Part shown: positions 6,189-9,420 of the stretch, piece after piece | Numbering within the stretch: the stretch's first letter is position 1 | Layout: every line of letters begins with the position of its first letter | Origin: Pseudomonadota bacterium | Lineage (GTDB): Bacteria; Pseudomonadota; Alphaproteobacteria; Rhizobiales; Methyloligellaceae | NCBI GenBank assembly: GCA_022567275.1 | Contig: JADFHH010000037.1 | Coordinates: 1 to 9,420 of the forward strand | Direction: 5' to 3' | DNA: 9,420 nt | The notes under the pieces: model-generated | What the model saw: the letters and a program-made list of their open reading frames with translations, nothing else | Told to the model about the DNA's origin: nothing | Database searches by the model: none | Program-made: the position numbers and the translations under genes

Positions 6189-7001
6189 GTGAGTGAACAA
6201 GGTAAATTGATGGCGGGAAAACGCGGTCTCGTCATGGGGGTCGCGAACTCCCGCTCGATCGCCTGGGGCATCTGCCGGGCGTGCCACGCGCAGGGCGCCG
6301 AGATCGCCCTCACCTACCAGGGCGATATGCTCAAGAAGCGTGTCGTTCCGCTGGCGCAAGAGATTGGCTCGACGCTCATTCTGCCCTGCGATGTCACCGA
6401 TGTGGCCAGCCTCGACGCCGTGTTCGAGAAAATCGGCCAAGCGTGGGGCGGACTGGATTTCGTCGTCCATGCCGTCGCTTTTTCCGACAAGGATCAGCTC
6501 GACGGGCGCTATGTGGACACCACCGCGGACAATTTCGACATGACATTGTCGATCTCGTGTTATTCCTTCACCGCCGTCGCCCAGCGCGCGGAGAAGCTCA
6601 TGACCGAGGGCGGCGCGCTGCTGACCCTCACCTATTACGGCGCGGAAAAGGTCATGCCCCATTACAATGTCATGGGCGTCGCCAAGGCGGCGCTCGAGGC
6701 AAGCGTGCGCTATCTGGCGGTGGATCTGGGCCGCAACGGCATCCGGGTGAACGCCATCTCGGCCGGCCCCATCAAGACGCTCGCGTCGTCCGCCATAGCC
6801 GACTTCCGCTATATCCTGAAATGGAACGAGTATAACTCGCCGCTCAGGCGCACGGTTTCAAGCGACGAAGTGGGCGCCGCCGCCATGTATCTGCTTAGCG
6901 ACCTCTCGCGCGGCGTCACCGGAGAAGTGCATCATGTGGATGCGGGCTATCATGTGGTCGGCATGAAGAACGAAGACGCGCCGGATATTTCTGTGGTTTA
7001 G
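6189..7001 (+). CDS. fabI: Enoyl-[acyl-carrier-protein] reductase (NADH), FabI type
   Basis: FabI reduces trans-2-enoyl-ACP to acyl-ACP, the last step of each elongation round in type II fatty acid synthesis, in the cytosol; it is the triclosan target class. I start at GTG 6189 (GGGGG about six bases upstream), giving 270 residues, because alphaproteobacterial FabI usually has a few residues before the LMAGKRGL motif. ATG 6210, with AAGG seven bases upstream, is equally well supported and would give 263. Features are the nucleotide-binding GVANSRSIAWGI (17-28), ISCYSF (121-126), LTYYGAEKVMPHYN (147-160), and the FabI-type YxxxxxxK active site with Tyr159 and Lys166. NAISAGPIKTLASS (188-201) is the substrate-loop signature and VDAGYHVVGM the usual C-terminal element. 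It is the first of three plus-strand genes, fabI-aroC-cobB. Confidence 0.95.
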   Translation: MSEQGKLMAGKRGLVMGVANSRSIAWGICRACHAQGAEIALTYQGDMLKKRVVPLAQEIGSTLILPCDVTDVASLDAVFEKIGQAWGGLDFVVHAVAFSDKDQLDGRYVDTTADNFDMTLSISCYSFTAVAQRAEKLMTEGGALLTLTYYGAEKVMPHYNVMGVAKAALEASVRYLAVDLGRNGIRVNAISAGPIKTLASSAIADFRYILKWNEYNSPLRRTVSSDEVGAAAMYLLSDLSRGVTGEVHHVDAGYHVVGMKNEDAPDISVV

Positions 7002-7058
7002 GCGACGGACCCCATGCCGTTTGACGCCCCTCACCTGCTCAATTAGATAAGGGCTGGC

Positions 7059-8150
7059 ATGTCTCACAACACATTCGGTCATCTGTTGCGCCTGACCACC
7101 TGGGGCGAAAGTCATGGGGACGCGATTGGCTGCGTGGTCGATGGCTGTCCGCCGGGGATCGAGATCACCGAAGCGGAAATCCAGACATTTCTCGACAAGC
7201 GCCGTCCGGGACAATCGCGCTATACCACCCAGCGCCAGGAACCGGACCGGGTCAAAATCCTGTCTGGAGTGTTCGAGGACGAGGCCGGCAAACAAATCAC
7301 CACCGGCACGCCCATCTCGATGGTGATCGAGAATGTGGACCAGCGCTCAAAAGACTATTCCGTCAACAAGGACAAATTCCGCCCGGGCCACGCCGATTTC
7401 ACCTATACGCAAAAATACGGCATCCGCGATTATCGCGGCGGCGGGCGCTCCTCGGCGCGCGAAACCGCCATGCGGGTGGCCGCGGGGGCGATCGCACGAA
7501 AAATCGTGCCGGGGCTGAATGTGCGCGCCGCGCTGGTGCAATTGGGGCCGCATGAAATCAACCGCGACAATTGGGACTGGGATCAGGTGGAGCAAAACCC
7601 GTTTTTTTCGCCTGACCGCGAGTGCGTGCAGAGCTGGGCGGCCTATCTCGACGGCATCCGCAAAAAGGGGTCGTCCTGCGGCGCCGTCATAGAAGTCGTG
7701 GCGACAGGCGTGCCGGCGGGTCTTGGCGCGCCCATCTACGGCAAGCTCGATCAGGACATCGCTGGCGCGCTGATGAGCATCAATGCGGTCAAGGGCGTCG
7801 AGATCGGCGCCGGGATGGCGGCGGCGGCGCTGAGCGGCGAGGAAAACGCCGACGAGATTCGTATGGGGGACGACGGAAAACCCGAATTTCTGTCGAACAA
7901 TGCCGGCGGCATCCTCGGCGGCATCTCCTCGGGCCAGCCGGTGGTGGCGCGTTTCGCCGTAAAGCCCACCTCCTCCATCCTGACGCCGCGCAAAACCATC
8001 GACGCGCATGGCAATGAAACGGAAATATCCACAAAAGGCCGTCACGACCCCTGCGTCGGCATCCGCGCGGTGCCCATTGGCGAAGCGATGGTCGCGCTGG
8101 TGATCGCCGATCATTATCTGCGCCACCGGGCGCAGACGGGGAAGGGCTGA
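7059..8150 (+). CDS. aroC: Chorismate synthase
   Basis: AroC converts 5-enolpyruvylshikimate-3-phosphate to chorismate, the branch point for aromatic amino acids, folate and quinones; it needs reduced FMN without net redox change. The ATG at 7059 has AAGGG about five bases upstream. The 363-residue product is full length. The three family signatures are visible: GESHGDAIGCVVDGCPPG (16-33), YRGGGRSSARETAMRVAAG (125-143) and RHDPCVGIRAVPIGEAM (328-344). The two conserved acid/base histidines correspond to His19 and His111 (FRPGHADFTY). RRPGQSRYTTQRQEPD (48-63) is the usual FMN/substrate-binding segment. It follows fabI after 57 bases and precedes cobB by 18 bases, so cotranscription with cobB is likely. 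Confidence 0.97.
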   Translation: MSHNTFGHLLRLTTWGESHGDAIGCVVDGCPPGIEITEAEIQTFLDKRRPGQSRYTTQRQEPDRVKILSGVFEDEAGKQITTGTPISMVIENVDQRSKDYSVNKDKFRPGHADFTYTQKYGIRDYRGGGRSSARETAMRVAAGAIARKIVPGLNVRAALVQLGPHEINRDNWDWDQVEQNPFFSPDRECVQSWAAYLDGIRKKGSSCGAVIEVVATGVPAGLGAPIYGKLDQDIAGALMSINAVKGVEIGAGMAAAALSGEENADEIRMGDDGKPEFLSNNAGGILGGISSGQPVVARFAVKPTSSILTPRKTIDAHGNETEISTKGRHDPCVGIRAVPIGEAMVALVIADHYLRHRAQTGKG

Positions 8151-8168
8151 GTTTCACGGACCTCTCCC

Positions 8169-8873
8169 ATGCCCAGCTATGAACGCATCGTCATTCTGAC
8201 CGGCGCCGGGCTTTCCGCGGAGTCGGGCCTGAGCACGTTTCGCGACAAGGACGGCATCTGGGCAAAGCACAAAATCGAGGATGTGGCGACGCCGGAGGCG
8301 TTCACCCGAGATCCGGAACGGGTGCTGGAGTTTTACAACACAAGGCGAAAAGGGGCGGCGGGCGTCAAACCCAACGCCGCGCACGAGGCGCTCGCGCGGC
8401 TGGAGAAGGAGCATCCCGGCGCGGTGCTCACAGTGACGCAAAACATCGATCCGCTGCACGAAATGGCCGGCACGCGCTGGCTCATTCATATGCATGGCGA
8501 AATCCTAAAATCGCTGTGCGCCCATTGCGGGGCGAGAGAGCCGTGGAAAAACGATCTCACCACCGGTCTCCTCTGCAAGTCCTGCGGCAAGCCCGGCGGC
8601 ATGCGCCCCGATGTGGTCTGGTTCGGCGAGATGCCGTACGCCATGGAGGAGATTTATGCGGCGCTTGGCGCCTGCGATCTCTTCATCTCTATCGGCACCA
8701 GTGGCACGGTCTACCCGGCCGCCGGTTTCGTGATGGAGGTGCGCAGCGCCGGCGCGCATACGGTGGAGCTCAATCTGGAGCCCTCGGAGGGCGCCTCCAT
8801 GTTCGCGCAAGTCATCCATGGTCCGGCGACAAAAGTTGTTCCCGCTTTCGTGGATGAGCTGCTAGGAAAATGA
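8169..8873 (+). CDS. cobB: NAD-dependent protein deacylase, CobB-type sirtuin
   Basis: Sirtuins remove acyl groups from lysine side chains using NAD, releasing nicotinamide and O-acyl-ADP-ribose. The product has 234 residues and begins almost directly with the NAD-binding GAGLSAESGL (12-21) and FRDKDGIW (24-31). TQNIDPLHEMAG (90-101) and HMHGE with catalytic His109 are intact. Four cysteines, 117, 120, 136 and 139 (CAHC and CKSC), form the zinc site. RPDVVWFGEMP (146-156), GTSGTVYPAAGF (176-187) and VELNLEPS (199-206) are close to Escherichia coli CobB. The YxxR motif at Tyr56-Arg59 is the pair that marks class III sirtuins able to remove succinyl or malonyl groups, so desuccinylase as well as deacetylase activity is likely; this is family knowledge, not shown here. 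The ribosome-binding site is weak. The gene lies 18 bases after aroC and ends two bases before the facing tlyA-type gene. Confidence 0.93.
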   Translation: MPSYERIVILTGAGLSAESGLSTFRDKDGIWAKHKIEDVATPEAFTRDPERVLEFYNTRRKGAAGVKPNAAHEALARLEKEHPGAVLTVTQNIDPLHEMAGTRWLIHMHGEILKSLCAHCGAREPWKNDLTTGLLCKSCGKPGGMRPDVVWFGEMPYAMEEIYAALGACDLFISIGTSGTVYPAAGFVMEVRSAGAHTVELNLEPSEGASMFAQVIHGPATKVVPAFVDELLGK

Positions 8874-8875
8874 AA

Positions 8876-9420
8876 CTAATCATCTGATTTTGCCCCGATC
8901 AGAAACTCAATATTGCCGTCCCCGCCCGTGATCGGCGATTCGATGACCCCTGCGATCTCCCAGCCCGGCTGACCGCCAAGCCAGTCGCGCACGCGCTCCA
9001 CCGCGCGCTTCCGCACGCCCGCGTCACGCACCACGCCGCCCTTGCCCGCGGCCCGCGGCCCCGCCTCGAATTGCGGCTTTATCAGCGCCACCAGCCAGCA
9101 GCCCGGCGCGGCGAGCGTGAGCGCGGCGGGCAGCGCCCTGGTGAGAGAGATGAAGCTGACATCGGCGGTGATCGCGCTCACCGGTTGCGGGACAAGCTCG
9201 GCTGTGAGGGTACGCGCGTCGGTGCTCTCCAGCGCCCGCACCCGCGGATTGCTTTTGAGGGTTGCGTGAAGCTGCCCTTTCCCGACATCGACCGCGGTCA
9301 CAATCGCCGCGCCGCGCTCAAGCAGCACTTGGGTGAACCCGCCGGTGGAGGCGCCCACATCCAGGGCGTGGCGCCCCTGGGGATCGAAAGCAAAACCGTC
9401 CAGCGCCGCAACCAGCTTTT
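8876..9420 (-). CDS. tlyA: TlyA-family rRNA 2'-O-methyltransferase, cut by the right edge
   Basis: Translation on the minus strand is open from the right edge (codon at 9416-9418) to the TAG at 8876-8878, giving the last 180 residues. The start and the expected N-terminal S4 RNA-binding domain lie outside the window, judging by the usual length of about 250-270 residues. Visible are ALDVGASTGGFT (the SAM-binding motif I), a TAVDVGKGQL second strand, ADVSFISL, LIKPQFEAG (a Lys of the FtsJ-like catalytic set), the GGVVRD loop and the C-terminal GGDGNIEFLIG. TlyA proteins 2'-O-methylate 16S and/or 23S rRNA cytidines and are often also called haemolysin-like. A GTG at 9358 falls inside motif I (Val in DVGAS) and cannot be the start. 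It converges on cobB with a two-base gap and no room for a separate terminator. Confidence 0.9.
   Translation of the reverse strand, partial: KLVAALDGFAFDPQGRHALDVGASTGGFTQVLLERGAAIVTAVDVGKGQLHATLKSNPRVRALESTDARTLTAELVPQPVSAITADVSFISLTRALPAALTLAAPGCWLVALIKPQFEAGPRAAGKGGVVRDAGVRKRAVERVRDWLGGQPGWEIAGVIESPITGGDGNIEFLIGAKSDD

Noticed and set aside
7021..7049. A promoter-like pair TTGACG and TAGATA, 17-base spacing, just ahead of aroC
   Set aside because: Transcription would begin only a few bases before the ATG and exclude the good AAGGG ribosome-binding site; the -10 box is also poor.
7347..8126. A 259-codon open frame on the minus strand
   Set aside because: It is fully antisense to aroC and has a His/Arg-rich composition with no motif.

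Overview
The window looks like a stretch of an alphaproteobacterial chromosome dominated by housekeeping genes. From about position 970 to the right edge, the codon use is moderately GC-rich and mixed (GAT and GAC both common). The gene set and order, pdxH diverging from a small surface-antigen-like gene followed by fabI and aroC, match a neighbourhood I associate with Alphaproteobacteria. I see no mobile element, CRISPR array, tRNA, rRNA or defence system.

Layout. (1) Positions 1-760 hold the 3' part of an unrecognised gene and a strong hairpin, with codon use unlike the rest (Asp 20 GAC to 2 GAT, Lys all AAG). (2) A minus-strand gene (769-1725) encodes a membrane-anchored DUF1499 protein whose last ~65 residues are instead the C-terminal end of a DinB/YfiT-type protein. 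Together with the codon shift, this suggests that the left ~965 bases come from a different genome (assembly chimera) or a transferred segment, with the join at about 950-990. (3) Divergent from it, a class III omega-aminotransferase (1829-3214) is followed in the same direction by an exported protein with a possible Cys-His-Asp triad (3266-4003). (4) On the minus strand, pdxH (4805-5446) is followed after 46 bases by a short-chain dehydrogenase (4000-4758); the latter's stop codon overlaps the stop of the exported-protein gene. (5) On the plus strand come an RT0821/Lpp0805-like exported protein (5592-6032), fabI (6189-7001), aroC (7059-8150) and a class III sirtuin, cobB (8169-8873). (6) A tlyA-type rRNA methyltransferase gene enters from the right edge on the minus strand and stops two bases past cobB.

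Functionally the region makes cofactors and precursors: PLP (PdxH), fatty acids (FabI), chorismate (AroC), protein deacylation (CobB) and rRNA modification (TlyA). The aminotransferase uses PLP, but nothing in the gene order shows co-regulation with pdxH.

The observations most worth a second look are the DUF1499/DinB junction and the Cys-His-Asp protein. I found no convincing new multi-gene system.
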